Part shown: positions 35,702-45,158 of the stretch, one piece after another
Layout: each line of letters begins with the position of its first letter
Numbering within the stretch: position 1 is the first letter of the stretch
From: Castellaniella sp049650445
GTDB lineage: Bacteria > Pseudomonadota > Gammaproteobacteria > Burkholderiales > Burkholderiaceae_B
Direction of reading: 5' to 3'
Assembly: GCF_049650445.1 (NCBI RefSeq)
Contig: NZ_JBASAD010000011.1
Span: 89,535-153,534 of the forward strand
Length of the DNA: 64,000 nt
Program-made: the position numbers and the translations under genes
The notes under the pieces: model-generated
Seen by the model: the letters and a program-made list of their open reading frames with translations, nothing else
The model's database searches: none
Told to the model about the DNA's origin: nothing

Positions 35702-36673
35702 CTATACCGCCATCGGCGCCGTCAGCGGCGCATGATGCCGGTAGTCGTCCAGCACGAAGTCCGTCGGCTCCAGGCGCTCCAGCCATTCCGGCTCGTAGCG
35801 GCCGGTGTCCGCGTAGGCCGGGATGCGATCCGACAAGCGCAGCCGGGGTGCCGGCAGCGGATCGCGGCTAAGTTGTTCGCGCAGCATGTCCACGTGCGTT
35901 TCGTAGATGTGCGCATCGCCGATGAAATACGTGAACCAGCGCGGCTCGTAGCCTGTCAGCCGCGCCACCAGATGCGTCAGGGCGGCGCCTTCGGCCAGAT
36001 TGAACGGCGTGCCCAGACCCACGTCATTGCTGCGGATGTACAGGCACAGCGACAGTTCGCGCGTCGCCGGATTCGCCAGGAACTGGTACAGCAGGTGGCA
36101 GGGCGGCAGCGCCATTTCTTCGAGCTGGGCCCAGTTCCAGCCATGAAACAGGATGCGCCGGCTGCCCGGATCGCGCATCAGCGTGTCCAGGCAGGCGCGC
36201 AACTGGTCCACGGCCTTGTAGAGCAGCACGTGCGCCCGCCCCTGGTCTGCAACCGGGCCGACCACGCGGTAGCCCTGTCCCTGCGCCGCCTCGATGCGCG
36301 CGGCAGCGTCAGCCGGCAGCAGCTTGTAGGCTGGCCACTGGCGCCACTGCACCCCATAGACCGGCCCCAGGTCGTCGGGGCCGTCACGCCAGGGGCTGTC
36401 CAGCCAGGCGCGGTTCTCGTTGGCGTTCTGATCCCAGACCCGGCAACCCAGCGCGCGGAAATCCGCCGCGCTGTCGGCCGCCCGCAGGAAACCGACCAGT
36501 TCGCCCATGGCCGACTTGAAGGCCAGGCGCTTGGTGGTGACGGCGGGAAAACCCTGGCGCAGGTCGAAGCGCAGGCAGGCGCCCGGCAGGCTGAGCGTAC
36601 GCACGCCGGTGCGGTTGTCCTGCCAGGCGCCCTGATCGAAGATCGAGCGGACCAGGTCCAGATAGGCCTTCAT
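35702..36673 (-). CDS. thyA: Thymidylate synthase
   Basis: A 323-residue thymidylate synthase, longer than the 264-residue E. coli enzyme by an insert in the middle. It methylates dUMP with methylene-tetrahydrofolate. Visible: RTGVRTLSLPG, DDLGPVYGVQWRQW, RRILFHGWNWAQLEEMALPPCH with the catalytic cysteine C192, the dUMP-binding CLYIRSNDVGLGTPFNLAE, and HIYETHVDMLREQL. The start gives MKAYLDLVRSIFDQG and overlaps the CitE-like gene stop by 4 bases; the longer frame upstream has no family similarity. Usually thyA neighbours folA; here it is last in a catabolic-looking operon. Confidence 0.96.
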   Translation of the reverse strand: MKAYLDLVRSIFDQGAWQDNRTGVRTLSLPGACLRFDLRQGFPAVTTKRLAFKSAMGELVGFLRAADSAADFRALGCRVWDQNANENRAWLDSPWRDGPDDLGPVYGVQWRQWPAYKLLPADAAARIEAAQGQGYRVVGPVADQGRAHVLLYKAVDQLRACLDTLMRDPGSRRILFHGWNWAQLEEMALPPCHLLYQFLANPATRELSLCLYIRSNDVGLGTPFNLAEGAALTHLVARLTGYEPRWFTYFIGDAHIYETHVDMLREQLSRDPLPAPRLRLSDRIPAYADTGRYEPEWLERLEPTDFVLDDYRHHAPLTAPMAV

Positions 36674-37488
36674 GCAGATTGCTCCAGGATGCGCCGGGCC
36701 CGTTCGATCAGGGGCAGGTCGACCATGCGGCCATCCAGGCGAAACGCGTATTCGCCGGTCGCATCGGCGTGAGCCACCACCTGGCGCGCCCAGTCGATTT
36801 CCTCGGCCAGCGGCCGATATACGCGATGCGCCACGGGGATCTGGGCGGGATGGATGCACATCATCCCGCCGAACCCCATGTCCCGCGCCATCGTGCACGA
36901 ACGCTCCAGCGCGTCCAGGTCGGTGAAGTCCGGATGGACGCAGTCCAGCGGATCAGCCAGCCCGTGCATCCGGCTGGCCTTCAGGATGTCGAAGCGGATC
37001 TGCCCGAGCACGAACCGGGCCGCCTCCGTCATCAGCCGCGTCCCCAGTTCGACCAGCAGGTCCAGGCTGCCGAAGGACAGCCGCGCCACGCCATGGGCCT
37101 CGGCAATCCGGTCCAGCGACCGCAATCCGGCGGCGGACTCGATCACCGGCATCAGGGGCTTGCCCGCCCCCGACACGATGTAGACGTGGTCCGCGATCTG
37201 CGCCTTGGGCAGGACGATGCCGGTGACCGAGGGCAGCGAACGGCACAGGGCCAGGTCGTCCTCGAACCAGGGGGTCGTGCCATCGTTGATGCGCACCCAC
37301 AGGCGGTCTCCGGGATGCGCCGCCACGTGGCGTGCCAGCGCGTCGCGCGCGGCGGCCTTGGCCTCGGGCGCGACGGAGTCCTCGAGGTCGACGATCACGA
37401 CGTCCGCGCCGCTGGCGACCGCCTTGGGTATGCGCTCCGGCCGGCTGGCCGGCACGAACAGCGCCGAACGCATCGATGTATCACGCAT
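36670..37488 (-). CDS. HpcH/HpaI-aldolase-type CoA-ester lyase (CitE-like)
   Basis: A 272-residue TIM-barrel protein of the CitE/malyl-CoA lyase group. The start of the fold MRSALFVPASRPERIPKAVASG and DVVIVDLEDSVAPEAKAAARD are diagnostic, as are the metal-binding ESAAGLRSLDRIAE and the late MCIHPAQIPVAHRVYRP. CitE-like proteins cleave or form bonds in malyl-, citramalyl- or citryl-CoA. No CitD or CitF is adjacent, so it is not citrate lyase. It lies in one unit with fumarase and an enoyl-CoA hydratase; a citramalyl-CoA lyase is possible, but the substrate is not fixed. Confidence 0.86.
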   Translation of the reverse strand: MRDTSMRSALFVPASRPERIPKAVASGADVVIVDLEDSVAPEAKAAARDALARHVAAHPGDRLWVRINDGTTPWFEDDLALCRSLPSVTGIVLPKAQIADHVYIVSGAGKPLMPVIESAAGLRSLDRIAEAHGVARLSFGSLDLLVELGTRLMTEAARFVLGQIRFDILKASRMHGLADPLDCVHPDFTDLDALERSCTMARDMGFGGMMCIHPAQIPVAHRVYRPLAEEIDWARQVVAHADATGEYAFRLDGRMVDLPLIERARRILEQSA

Positions 37489-37514
37489 GGCAATCCCCCT
37501 CTTCAAGTCGCCGT

Positions 37515-39038
37515 TCAGGCCTGCACCGGGACGATACGCGCGGCGATGCGTTCGCGCCACTCACGCGGCCCGGTCTGATGGACCGAGGTGCCCTGAGCGT
37601 CGACCGCCACCGTCACCGGCATGTCACGCACCTCGAACTCGTAGATGGCTTCCATGCCCAGATCCTCGAAGCCCACCACCCGCGCGGAGCGGATGGCCTT
37701 GGACACCAGGTAGGCGGAACCACCCACGGCCATCAGGTAGGCCGAGCCATGACGGCGGATGGCCTCGATGGCGGCAGGACCGCGCTCGGCCTTGCCGATC
37801 ATGGCCAGCAACCCCGCCTGTCCCAACATCATATCGGTAAACGCATCCATCCGCGTCGAGGTGGTGGGGCCCGCCGGGCCGACGACCTCGTCGCGCACCG
37901 GATCGACCGGGCCGACGTAGTAGATGACGCGCCCGCGGAAATCCACCGGCAGGGATTCACCGCGTGCCAGCATGTCCTGGATGCGCTTGTGGGCCGCGTC
38001 GCGCCCGGTCAGGATGTGGCCCGACAGCAGCAGGCGCTCGCCCGGTTTCCAGGAGGCGACTTCCTCGCGGGTCAGCGTGTCCAGGTTGACCTGACGCGAG
38101 GCCTTGTAGTCGGGCTTCCAGTGGACTTCCGGCCACTCGGACAGGGCGGGCGGCTGCAGTACCGCCGGGCCGTTGCCGTCCAGCGTGAAATGCACGTGGC
38201 GCGTGGCGGCGCAGTTCGGGATCATGGCGACCGGCTTGGAGGCGGCGTGCGTCGGGCACGTCAGGATCTTGACGTCCAGCACCGTGGTCAGCCCGCCCAG
38301 ACCCTGGGCGCCAATGCCCAGCGCGTTGACCTGACGGTACAGGTCGATGCGCAGTTCTTCCAGCTTGTTCTGCGGGCCGCGCTGCAGCAGCTCGTACATA
38401 TCGATGTCCTGCATCAGGGACTGCTTGGCCATGAGCATGGCCTTTTCCGCCGTGCCGCCCACGCCGATCCCCAGCATGCCCGGCGGGCACCAGCCCGCGC
38501 CCATGAGCGGCACGGTCTTGAGCACCCAGTCCACCAGCGATTCGCTGGGGTTGAGCATGGCGAACTTGGTCTTGTTTTCCGAGCCGCCGCCCTTGGCCGC
38601 GACCTGCACGTCCACCGTGTTCCCGGGGACCAGTTCGACGTGCAGCACACAGGGCGTGTTGTCGCGCGTATTGCGGCGCGTGAACAGGGGATCGTCCAGC
38701 ACGGAAGCACGCAGCGGATTATCAGGATTGGTATAGCCCCGGCGCACGCCCTCGTCGCACAGTTCCTGCAGGCTGCGGCGCGTGTCGAAGCGCACGTCCA
38801 TGCCCACCTTCAGGAAGACGTTGACGATGCCGGTGTCCTGGCAAATCGGGCGGTGGCCTTCGGCGCACAGGCGCGAATTGGTCAGTATCTGGGCGATGGC
38901 GTCGCGCGCCGCCGGGCTTTCTTCCAGTTCGTAGGCGCGCGCCAGATGCTGGATGTAATCCAGCGGGTGATAGATGCTGATGAATTGGACAGCGTCCTCG
39001 ATCGACTGGATCAGATCGTCTTCGGTGATTGTGGTCAT
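37515..39038 (-). CDS. Fumarate hydratase class I (iron-sulfur type)
   Basis: A 507-residue class I fumarase with an N-terminal iron-sulfur domain and a C-terminal beta domain in one chain, as in FumA/FumB. Cysteines suited to a 4Fe-4S cluster are in HRPICQDTG, in MIPNCAATRHVHF and in GAGWCPPGML. The C-terminal segment YYVGPVDPVRDEVVGPAGPTTSTRMD binds substrate. The start is the ATG at 39038, with a GGAAAGGA ribosome-binding site 5 bases before it, rather than an in-frame TTG upstream. It overlaps the hydratase gene stop by 4 bases. It interconverts fumarate and malate in the TCA cycle. Confidence 0.93.
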   Translation of the reverse strand: MTTITEDDLIQSIEDAVQFISIYHPLDYIQHLARAYELEESPAARDAIAQILTNSRLCAEGHRPICQDTGIVNVFLKVGMDVRFDTRRSLQELCDEGVRRGYTNPDNPLRASVLDDPLFTRRNTRDNTPCVLHVELVPGNTVDVQVAAKGGGSENKTKFAMLNPSESLVDWVLKTVPLMGAGWCPPGMLGIGVGGTAEKAMLMAKQSLMQDIDMYELLQRGPQNKLEELRIDLYRQVNALGIGAQGLGGLTTVLDVKILTCPTHAASKPVAMIPNCAATRHVHFTLDGNGPAVLQPPALSEWPEVHWKPDYKASRQVNLDTLTREEVASWKPGERLLLSGHILTGRDAAHKRIQDMLARGESLPVDFRGRVIYYVGPVDPVRDEVVGPAGPTTSTRMDAFTDMMLGQAGLLAMIGKAERGPAAIEAIRRHGSAYLMAVGGSAYLVSKAIRSARVVGFEDLGMEAIYEFEVRDMPVTVAVDAQGTSVHQTGPREWRERIAARIVPVQA

Positions 39039-39802
39039 TTTCCTTTCCAAACCGGGGGGCGTTTCTCGGCGAACGCGGTCGCGCCTTCGCGGGCGTCCTC
39101 CGAGGTGAAGATATGGGCGACCAGGGGCCGCTGGCGTTCGAACATCTCTTCCGGGCGCCAGTTGCGCGACTGCGCCACGATGGACTTGGCCGTACGCACC
39201 GCCAGCGGGCCGTTGTCGGCGATGGCCCGCGCCATTGCCAGGGCCTCGTCCAGCGCCGCGCCGGGTTCGGCCAGGCGATTGACCAGACCCAGTTGATGCA
39301 GGCGCTCGGCGCTGAACGCCTCGCCCGTCAGCACGACCTCCATGGCCACATGATAAGGAATGCGCGAGGGCAGACGCAGCATGCCGCCCGACCCCGGCAC
39401 CAGGCCGCGCCGGACTTCGGGCAGGCCGAAGCGGGCGTCACGCGCCGCCACGACCAGATCGCAGGCCAACACCAGTTCGCACCCGCCGGCCAAGGCATAG
39501 CCCTCGACGGCGGCGATCAGCGGCTTGGCGGGCGGCTGTTCGCACAGGCCGGCGAAGCCGCGCTTGCCTACGTAAGGGCGCTGGCCGGTCGCGGCAAAGG
39601 CCTTCAGGTCCATACCCGAACAGAAATTCCCCCCGGACCCGGTCAGCACGCCCAGACGCAGGTCCGGATCGTTGTCCAGGATGTCCATGGCGGCGGCCAA
39701 AGCCTGGGCCGTCTCCAGGTTGATGGCGTTGCGCGCCTGAGGCCGGTTAAGCTGCATCACCAGCACCCCGTCCAGGCGCTGCACGTCAAGGCAATCACTC
39801 AT
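39035..39802 (-). CDS. Enoyl-CoA hydratase/isomerase family protein
   Basis: A 255-residue crotonase-fold protein. The oxyanion-hole segments are FCSGMDLKAF and EGYALAGGCELVLACD, and FGLPEVRRGLVPGSGGMLRL contains the usual catalytic-loop glutamate (E of LPEVRRG), while the first hydratase glutamate, usually in A-x-x-G-G-G-x-E, is G-G-C-E here. That fits a hydratase, though the exact substrate is open. The start ATG at 39802 gives MSDCLDVQRLDGVLVMQLNR. First gene of the fumarase-CitE-thyA unit and divergent from glyQ. Confidence 0.86.
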   Translation of the reverse strand: MSDCLDVQRLDGVLVMQLNRPQARNAINLETAQALAAAMDILDNDPDLRLGVLTGSGGNFCSGMDLKAFAATGQRPYVGKRGFAGLCEQPPAKPLIAAVEGYALAGGCELVLACDLVVAARDARFGLPEVRRGLVPGSGGMLRLPSRIPYHVAMEVVLTGEAFSAERLHQLGLVNRLAEPGAALDEALAMARAIADNGPLAVRTAKSIVAQSRNWRPEEMFERQRPLVAHIFTSEDAREGATAFAEKRPPVWKGK

Positions 39803-39906
39803 ATGTTCTCCGAAAAAAGAGAAGTGGATAAAATGGCCCTTCCGGACGCGGCCCAGGCCGTGCCCGCCGGACGACACAAACCTTCGCGGGCCGGTCCCGC
39901 CATGCC

Positions 39907-40800
39907 ATGCTTACATTCCAACAACTGATTTTATCGCTCCAGCAATATTGGGATCGCCAGGGGTGCGCCCTGCTGCAACCCTACGACATGGAAGTCGGGG
40001 CCGGCACCTCGCATACTGCCACGTTTCTGCGCGCCATCGGCCCGGAGCCCTGGCGCGCGGCCTACGTGCAACCCTCGCGCCGCCCCAAGGACGGGCGCTA
40101 TGGCGAAAACCCCAACCGGCTGCAGCACTACTACCAGTTCCAGGTCGTGCTCAAGCCGGCGCCGCTCGACATTCTGGACCTGTACATCGGCTCCCTGCGC
40201 GCGTTGGGCATCGATCCGCAACAGCACGACATCCGCTTCGTCGAGGACGACTGGGAAAACCCCACGCTGGGTGCCTGGGGCCTGGGCTGGGAAGTCTGGC
40301 TGAACGGCATGGAAGTCACCCAGTTCACCTACTTCCAGCAGGTGGGCGGACTGGACTGCAATCCGACCATGGGCGAAATCACCTACGGCCTGGAACGTCT
40401 GGCCATGTACCTGCAGGGGGTGGAATCGGTCTATGACCTGGTCTGGACCCAGGGCCCCGACGGCACGCCCGTGTACTACCGCGACGTGTTCCACCAGAAC
40501 GAGGTCGAACAGTCCACCTACAACTTCGAGATTGCGTCCACCGCCATGCTGTTCGCCCACTTCAACGACTACGAGGCCGAGGCCAAACGCCTGATCGAAG
40601 TCCCGCTCGCCCTGCCCGCCTACGAGGCCACCCTCAAGGCCGCCCACACGTTCAACCTGCTGGACGCGCGCGGCGCCATCAGCGTCACCGAACGCGCCAC
40701 CTACATCGGCCGCATCCGTGCGCTGTCGCGTGCCGTGGCGCAAGCCTACTACGATGCGCGCGAACGCCTGGGCTTCCCCATGCTGCGGGAGGTCGCGTAA
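39907..40800 (+). CDS. glyQ: Glycyl-tRNA synthetase alpha subunit
   Basis: A 297-residue class II aminoacyl-tRNA synthetase subunit. The family opening FQQLILSLQQYWDRQGCALL and the motif region EPWRAAYVQPSRRPKDGRYG, then NRLQHYYQFQVVLKP, are almost invariant. It binds glycine and ATP, and pairs with GlyS to charge tRNA-Gly. It is directly followed by glyS, whose ATG is adjacent to the glyQ stop. Confidence 0.98.
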   Translation: MLTFQQLILSLQQYWDRQGCALLQPYDMEVGAGTSHTATFLRAIGPEPWRAAYVQPSRRPKDGRYGENPNRLQHYYQFQVVLKPAPLDILDLYIGSLRALGIDPQQHDIRFVEDDWENPTLGAWGLGWEVWLNGMEVTQFTYFQQVGGLDCNPTMGEITYGLERLAMYLQGVESVYDLVWTQGPDGTPVYYRDVFHQNEVEQSTYNFEIASTAMLFAHFNDYEAEAKRLIEVPLALPAYEATLKAAHTFNLLDARGAISVTERATYIGRIRALSRAVAQAYYDARERLGFPMLREVA

Positions 40801-42942
40801 ATGAACACGAATCCGAACGCGCGCCCGCTGATCGTCGAGCTGGTCACCGAAGAACTCCCTCCCAAGGCGCTGGACGCCCTGGGCCAGGCCTTCGCCGAAG
40901 GCATCCGCAAGACGCTGGACTCGCTCGGCCTGCTGGCCGCCCCCGGCGCCACCGCCTACGCCACACCCCGGCGTCTGGCCGTGCGGCTGGACGCCGTCCT
41001 GGGCCAGGCACCCGACCAGGCCTACACCGAAAAACTCATGCCTGCGGCCATCGGCCTGAACGAGGCGGGTGAGCCGACCCCCGCGCTGCTGAAAAAACTC
41101 CTGGCCAAGGGCCTGGGGCACCTGGGCGCCGCCGATCTGAGCCGCCAGCACGATGGCAAGCAGGACGTGCTCTACGCCGAAGGCACCGCCCCCGGCGCAC
41201 GACTGGCCGACGGCCTGCAGCAGGCCCTGGACTACGCCGTCACCCACTTGCCCATCCCCAAGGTCATGCAATATCAGTTGGCCGATGGCCGCACCAACGT
41301 CAAGTTCGTGCGCCCGGCCCAGCACCTGCTGGCCCTGTGGGGCGCGGACGTCGTGCCCGTGCAGACCCTGGGCCTGCAGGCCGACCGGCTCACCCTGGGC
41401 CACCGCTTCCTGACGAACGGCCCGCTGTCCATCGAATCCGCCGAGTCCTGGGCTGGCCGCCTGGCCGATGACGGCCGCGTGGTGCCGTCCTTCGCCGATC
41501 GGCGCGCGCTCATCGCCCGTCAACTGGACGAATCCTCCGCCTCGCTGGGTGCAACCATCGGCCAGGACCCCGAGGTCAAGGCCCTGCTCGACGAAGTCAC
41601 CGCCCTGGTCGAATACCCGACGGTCTACGTCGGCGCCTTCGAGGAAGCCTTTCTGGCCGTGCCGCCGGAATGCCTGATCCTGACGATGCGGCTGAACCAG
41701 AAATATTTCCCCCTGTTCGACCCGGCCACGGGCGCACTGACCCATCGTTTCCTGATCGTCAGCAATTCGCAGCCCGCCGATCCGACCCACATCATCCAGG
41801 GGAATCAACGCGTGGTGCGTCCGCGCCTGGCCGACGCGCAGTTCTTCTACCAGACCGACCTGAAGACCCCGCTGATCGACCGGGTGGCCGAACTGGCCAA
41901 CAGCGTCTACCACAACAAGCTCGGCACTCAGTTGCAGCGCACCGAGCGCGTGCGCAAGCTGGCCCGCTGGCTGGCACCGCTGCTGGGCGGCCCCTTCGAG
42001 CCCGCCGCCCGTGCCGCCATGCTGGCGCACGCCGACCTGGGCACCCAGATGGTGGGCGAATTTCCCGAACTGCAAGGCATCATGGGGGCCTACTACGCGG
42101 CCCACGACGGCGAGCCACCCGCAGTCGTACGCGCCCTGCGTGACCAATATCGCATCCGCCTGGACGAACCGGTCACCGATGCCACGCTCGCGTCCGCCGT
42201 GCTGTACATGGCGGAGCGCGCCGAGACGCTGATCGGGATCTGGGGGATCGGCCTGGCGCCCACGGGCGAACGCGATCCCTACGGCCTGCGCCGCGCAGCC
42301 CTGGGTCTGATCAGCGCCTACGAACAGCTCACGGCCGGCGGCCAGTTGCAGGCCAGCCAGGACTCCCCGGCGCGCCTGTCCGCCCTGCTGGAACAAGCGG
42401 CGGCCAACTTCGCGCCCGGCCAGATCGCCGACGGCACGGTCGAGGCCGTGCTGGACTTCGTCTACGAACGCTGTCGCAATCAATTGGCGGCCAGCCACGA
42501 GCGCTCGGCCATCGACGCGGTGCTGGCCCTGCGCCCGCCGCTGCATCAGATCGCGGCACGCGTCCAGGCCTGCGAACGATTCGCCGCACTGCCCGAGGCT
42601 GAATCCCTGGCAGCCGCCAACAAGCGCGTCAGCAATCTGCTGAAAAAAGCCAACGACGCGCAACCCGGCTTCGACCCGGCCCTGCTGGCCGAACCGGCCG
42701 AACGTCAATTGGCCGAGACCATCGCCCGCCTGGAACCCAGATCCACCGCCCAACTGCAGGCCGGGGACTTCACCGCCAGCCTGGCCACCCTGGCCCAGGC
42801 CCGCACCGCCGTCGACGCCTTCTTCACCGACGTCATGGTCATGGCCGAAGACCCCCGCGTGCGAGCCAACCGCCTGGCCCTGCTGCGGTCTCTGCACGAC
42901 CTGATGAATCAGGTGGCCGATCTGTCGAGGCTCGCCCGGTGA
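40801..42942 (+). CDS. glyS: Glycyl-tRNA synthetase beta subunit
   Basis: A 713-residue protein of the bacterial alpha2beta2 glycyl-tRNA synthetase. It begins LIVELVTEELPPKALDALGQ and carries the HD-domain-like central segment and a C-terminal anticodon-binding (DALR-like) region; AMLAHADLGTQMVGEFPELQ and ERDPYGLRRAALGL are typical. It binds tRNA-Gly. It overlaps gmhB by 4 bases, so expression of gmhB and plsC is likely coupled to it. Confidence 0.98.
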   Translation: MNTNPNARPLIVELVTEELPPKALDALGQAFAEGIRKTLDSLGLLAAPGATAYATPRRLAVRLDAVLGQAPDQAYTEKLMPAAIGLNEAGEPTPALLKKLLAKGLGHLGAADLSRQHDGKQDVLYAEGTAPGARLADGLQQALDYAVTHLPIPKVMQYQLADGRTNVKFVRPAQHLLALWGADVVPVQTLGLQADRLTLGHRFLTNGPLSIESAESWAGRLADDGRVVPSFADRRALIARQLDESSASLGATIGQDPEVKALLDEVTALVEYPTVYVGAFEEAFLAVPPECLILTMRLNQKYFPLFDPATGALTHRFLIVSNSQPADPTHIIQGNQRVVRPRLADAQFFYQTDLKTPLIDRVAELANSVYHNKLGTQLQRTERVRKLARWLAPLLGGPFEPAARAAMLAHADLGTQMVGEFPELQGIMGAYYAAHDGEPPAVVRALRDQYRIRLDEPVTDATLASAVLYMAERAETLIGIWGIGLAPTGERDPYGLRRAALGLISAYEQLTAGGQLQASQDSPARLSALLEQAAANFAPGQIADGTVEAVLDFVYERCRNQLAASHERSAIDAVLALRPPLHQIAARVQACERFAALPEAESLAAANKRVSNLLKKANDAQPGFDPALLAEPAERQLAETIARLEPRSTAQLQAGDFTASLATLAQARTAVDAFFTDVMVMAEDPRVRANRLALLRSLHDLMNQVADLSRLAR

Positions 42943-43493
42943 AACTCATCATCCTGGACCGCGACGGGGTCATCAATCAGGACAGCGACGCGTACATCAA
43001 GTCGCCGGACGAGTGGGTGCCGATCCCCGGCAGCCCGGAAGCCATCGGCCGGCTCAGCCAGGCCGGCTGGCGCGTCGTCGTGGCCACCAACCAGTCCGGC
43101 GTCGCCCGGGGCCTGTTCACCATGGAAACCCTGGGCGCGATCCACGCCCGGATGCGCCAGGTGGTGGCCGACGCGGGCGGGCGCATCGACGCCATCTTCT
43201 GCTGCCCCCACGGTCCGGACGAAGACTGTGCCTGCCGCAAGCCACTGCCCGGCATGCTGCACGACATCGCCCAGCGTCTGGACGTGCGCCTGGATGGCGT
43301 TCCGCTGGTGGGCGACAGCCTGCGCGACCTGCGCGCCGCCGCCGCCGCCCACTGCGCCCCCTGGCTGGTCCTGACCGGAAAAGGCAAAAAAACCTGGGAA
43401 ACCTCGGGCACCAGCGGCGAACTGCCCGCCGGCACGCAAGTCCGCGACGATCTGGCCGCCGTGGCCGACACCTTGCTCAAGGCCGCACCATGA
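42939..43493 (+). CDS. gmhB: D-glycero-beta-D-manno-heptose 1,7-bisphosphate 7-phosphatase
   Basis: A 184-residue HAD phosphatase. The HAD nucleophile motif LDRDGVIN gives D7 and D9; the zinc loop CCPHGPDEDCACRKPLPGM is specific to GmhB and histidinol phosphatase, and PLVGDSLRDL closes the active site. It dephosphorylates heptose bisphosphate for LPS inner core. It overlaps glyS upstream and plsC downstream by 4 bases each. Confidence 0.95.
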   Translation: MKLIILDRDGVINQDSDAYIKSPDEWVPIPGSPEAIGRLSQAGWRVVVATNQSGVARGLFTMETLGAIHARMRQVVADAGGRIDAIFCCPHGPDEDCACRKPLPGMLHDIAQRLDVRLDGVPLVGDSLRDLRAAAAAHCAPWLVLTGKGKKTWETSGTSGELPAGTQVRDDLAAVADTLLKAAP

Positions 43494-44221
43494 CCCACCT
43501 GCGCTCCGCACTCTACATGGCCTGGCTGGTCGTGACGGTAATCCCCTACGCCCTGTGCTGCGTGCTATGGGCGCCCCTGCCCCTGTCGTGGCGCTATCGC
43601 CTGACCCTGGGATGGCCGCGCATGGCGTTGTGGGGAGCCCGCTGGATTCTGGGCATGCGCTATCAGGCGCAAGGCTGGGAGCACCTGCCCACCTCAGGCC
43701 CGGCCATCATTCTGTCCAAGCACCAGTCCGCCTGGGAAACCTTGTATTTCGCGGTCAAGCTGCCACGCGACGTGGTCTTCGTCTACAAAAAAGAATTGCA
43801 CCGCGTACCCTTCTTCGGCTGGGGTCTGGCCCTGCTCAGCATGATCCCCATCGACCGCACCAAGGGCAAGGAATCCTTCGATCAGGTGGTCAAGATCGGC
43901 AGCCGGCGCCTGGAAGAAGGCCGCTGGCCGGTGCTGTTTCCCGAAGGCACCCGCGTCGCGCCCGGCCAGATCGGCCGTTACAAGCAAGGTGGCGCGCTGC
44001 TGGCCTGCCACACCGGTGCGCCGGTGATCCCGGTTGCCCACAATGCCGGCGAATGCTGGCCCCGCAACGCCTTCCTGAAGACGCCGGGCCTGGTGACCGT
44101 GTCCTTCGGCCCCGCCATCGATCCTGCCGGCCACACGCCGACTTCCCTGAACGACGCCGTGCGCGACTGGATCGAGGCCGAGATGCGGCGCCTCAATCCC
44201 GAGCGCTATGCGAACCGCTGA
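43490..44221 (+). CDS. plsC: 1-acyl-sn-glycerol-3-phosphate acyltransferase
   Basis: A 243-residue membrane acyltransferase that makes phosphatidic acid. The start ATG overlaps the gmhB stop (ATGA) and opens with a hydrophobic anchor (about residues 7-28). The catalytic H-x4-D/E box reads KHQSAWE, with Glu in the acidic position as in many betaproteobacterial PlsC proteins, and the substrate box FPEGTRVAPGQIGRYKQGG is intact. A longer upstream frame overlapping gmhB is not used. Confidence 0.93.
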   Translation: MTHLRSALYMAWLVVTVIPYALCCVLWAPLPLSWRYRLTLGWPRMALWGARWILGMRYQAQGWEHLPTSGPAIILSKHQSAWETLYFAVKLPRDVVFVYKKELHRVPFFGWGLALLSMIPIDRTKGKESFDQVVKIGSRRLEEGRWPVLFPEGTRVAPGQIGRYKQGGALLACHTGAPVIPVAHNAGECWPRNAFLKTPGLVTVSFGPAIDPAGHTPTSLNDAVRDWIEAEMRRLNPERYANR

Positions 44222-44984
44222 CCCCCCGCCCGCCCTGCCCCCGGACGCGCGCTGGCTGACCCTGGCGCTGGACGACGGGCTGCTGGGCTACACGCTGCGC
44301 CGGGCACGCCGCACGACGATCGGCTTGCACATCCGTGACACCGGCCTGGCGATCCAGGCTCCTGCCTGGGCCACGCGCGCACAGATCGAGGACGCCATCC
44401 GCCACAAGGCCGCCTGGATCAGGGACAAGCTCCGGGACCGCGACCGGCGGCTGGAGCTGCTGGCCCTGCAGGCCGGCCAATGGTGCGCGGGCGGCCGCAT
44501 CCCCTACCTGGGTGTCGCCATCGAACTGCGGCTGGACGGTGCCCGGTCGGCCCGCTACGAAGGCGATCCCGACACACCCGCCGCCGGCGACCGCCTGTTT
44601 CTGCCCCTGCCCGACACGGCGGACACCAGCCGCATCCAGGAGCGTGCCCAGGCCTGGCTGCAGACGCGCGCACGGATCGATTTCGAGATTCGGCTGCGGC
44701 GCTGTCTGGATCAGGCAGAGCAATCGATCGCCGGCTGGGGCCTGTCTTCCGCCCAGGGCCGCTGGGGCTCATGCACCAGCCAGCGGCGCATCCGCCTGAA
44801 CTGGCGCCTGATCCATTTCGCCCCAGCCCTGATCGACTACGTGGTCGCCCACGAAGTCGCCCATCTGAAAGAAATGAACCACAGCCCAGCCTTCTGGCGC
44901 GAGGTCGAGCGCCTGTGCCCGGACTTCTGGACGGCGCGCGACACGCTGCGCCGCCAGCCTCCGGACACCCTGCCGTTGATCTGA
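44208..44984 (+). CDS. YgjP-like (DUF45) zinc metallopeptidase-fold protein
   Basis: A 258-residue protein with the SprT/WLM-like fold. The zinc-binding HEVAH (H215 and H219) lies in VVAHEVAHLKEMNHSPAFW, the typical YgjP string, and WGSCTSQRRIRLNWRLI precedes it. The N-terminal DUF45 part is complete. Activity and substrate are not known for the family; zinc-dependent peptidase function is inferred from the motif. The start lies within the last 14 bases of plsC, suggesting coupling. Confidence 0.88.
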   Translation: MRTADPPPALPPDARWLTLALDDGLLGYTLRRARRTTIGLHIRDTGLAIQAPAWATRAQIEDAIRHKAAWIRDKLRDRDRRLELLALQAGQWCAGGRIPYLGVAIELRLDGARSARYEGDPDTPAAGDRLFLPLPDTADTSRIQERAQAWLQTRARIDFEIRLRRCLDQAEQSIAGWGLSSAQGRWGSCTSQRRIRLNWRLIHFAPALIDYVVAHEVAHLKEMNHSPAFWREVERLCPDFWTARDTLRRQPPDTLPLI

Positions 44985-45158
44985 GGCCACTGCGCGACCG
45001 ACGGGTCGATCACGATAGCCCGCGCCAGGCCCGGGGTCACGCCATGGCACAGGTTTACGCCATCCTGAATGTCGGTTAATGTGCAGCGCTGTCGCGCTTT
45101 GCTTTGACGGACCTGCTTTTACCGGCCTCTTACAGACTCATCTCGGACAAGTGACCAC

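Noticed and set aside
36674..36898. 75 extra codons at the start of thyA
   Set aside because: They lie inside the CitE-like gene in another frame and have no thymidylate synthase similarity.
39931..42897. A 988-codon open frame on the minus strand opposite glyQ and glyS
   Set aside because: glyQ and glyS are unmistakable on plus. The antisense frame has low-complexity composition typical of high-GC third-position effects and no domain.
43013..43489. 159 extra codons at the start of plsC
   Set aside because: They overlap gmhB in another frame. The hydrophobic anchor and ATGA overlap mark 43490 as the start.
43700..43760. PlsC active-site defect (Glu in place of Asp in the H-x4-D box)
   Set aside because: H-x4-E is common in betaproteobacterial PlsC proteins, so it is not treated as unusual.
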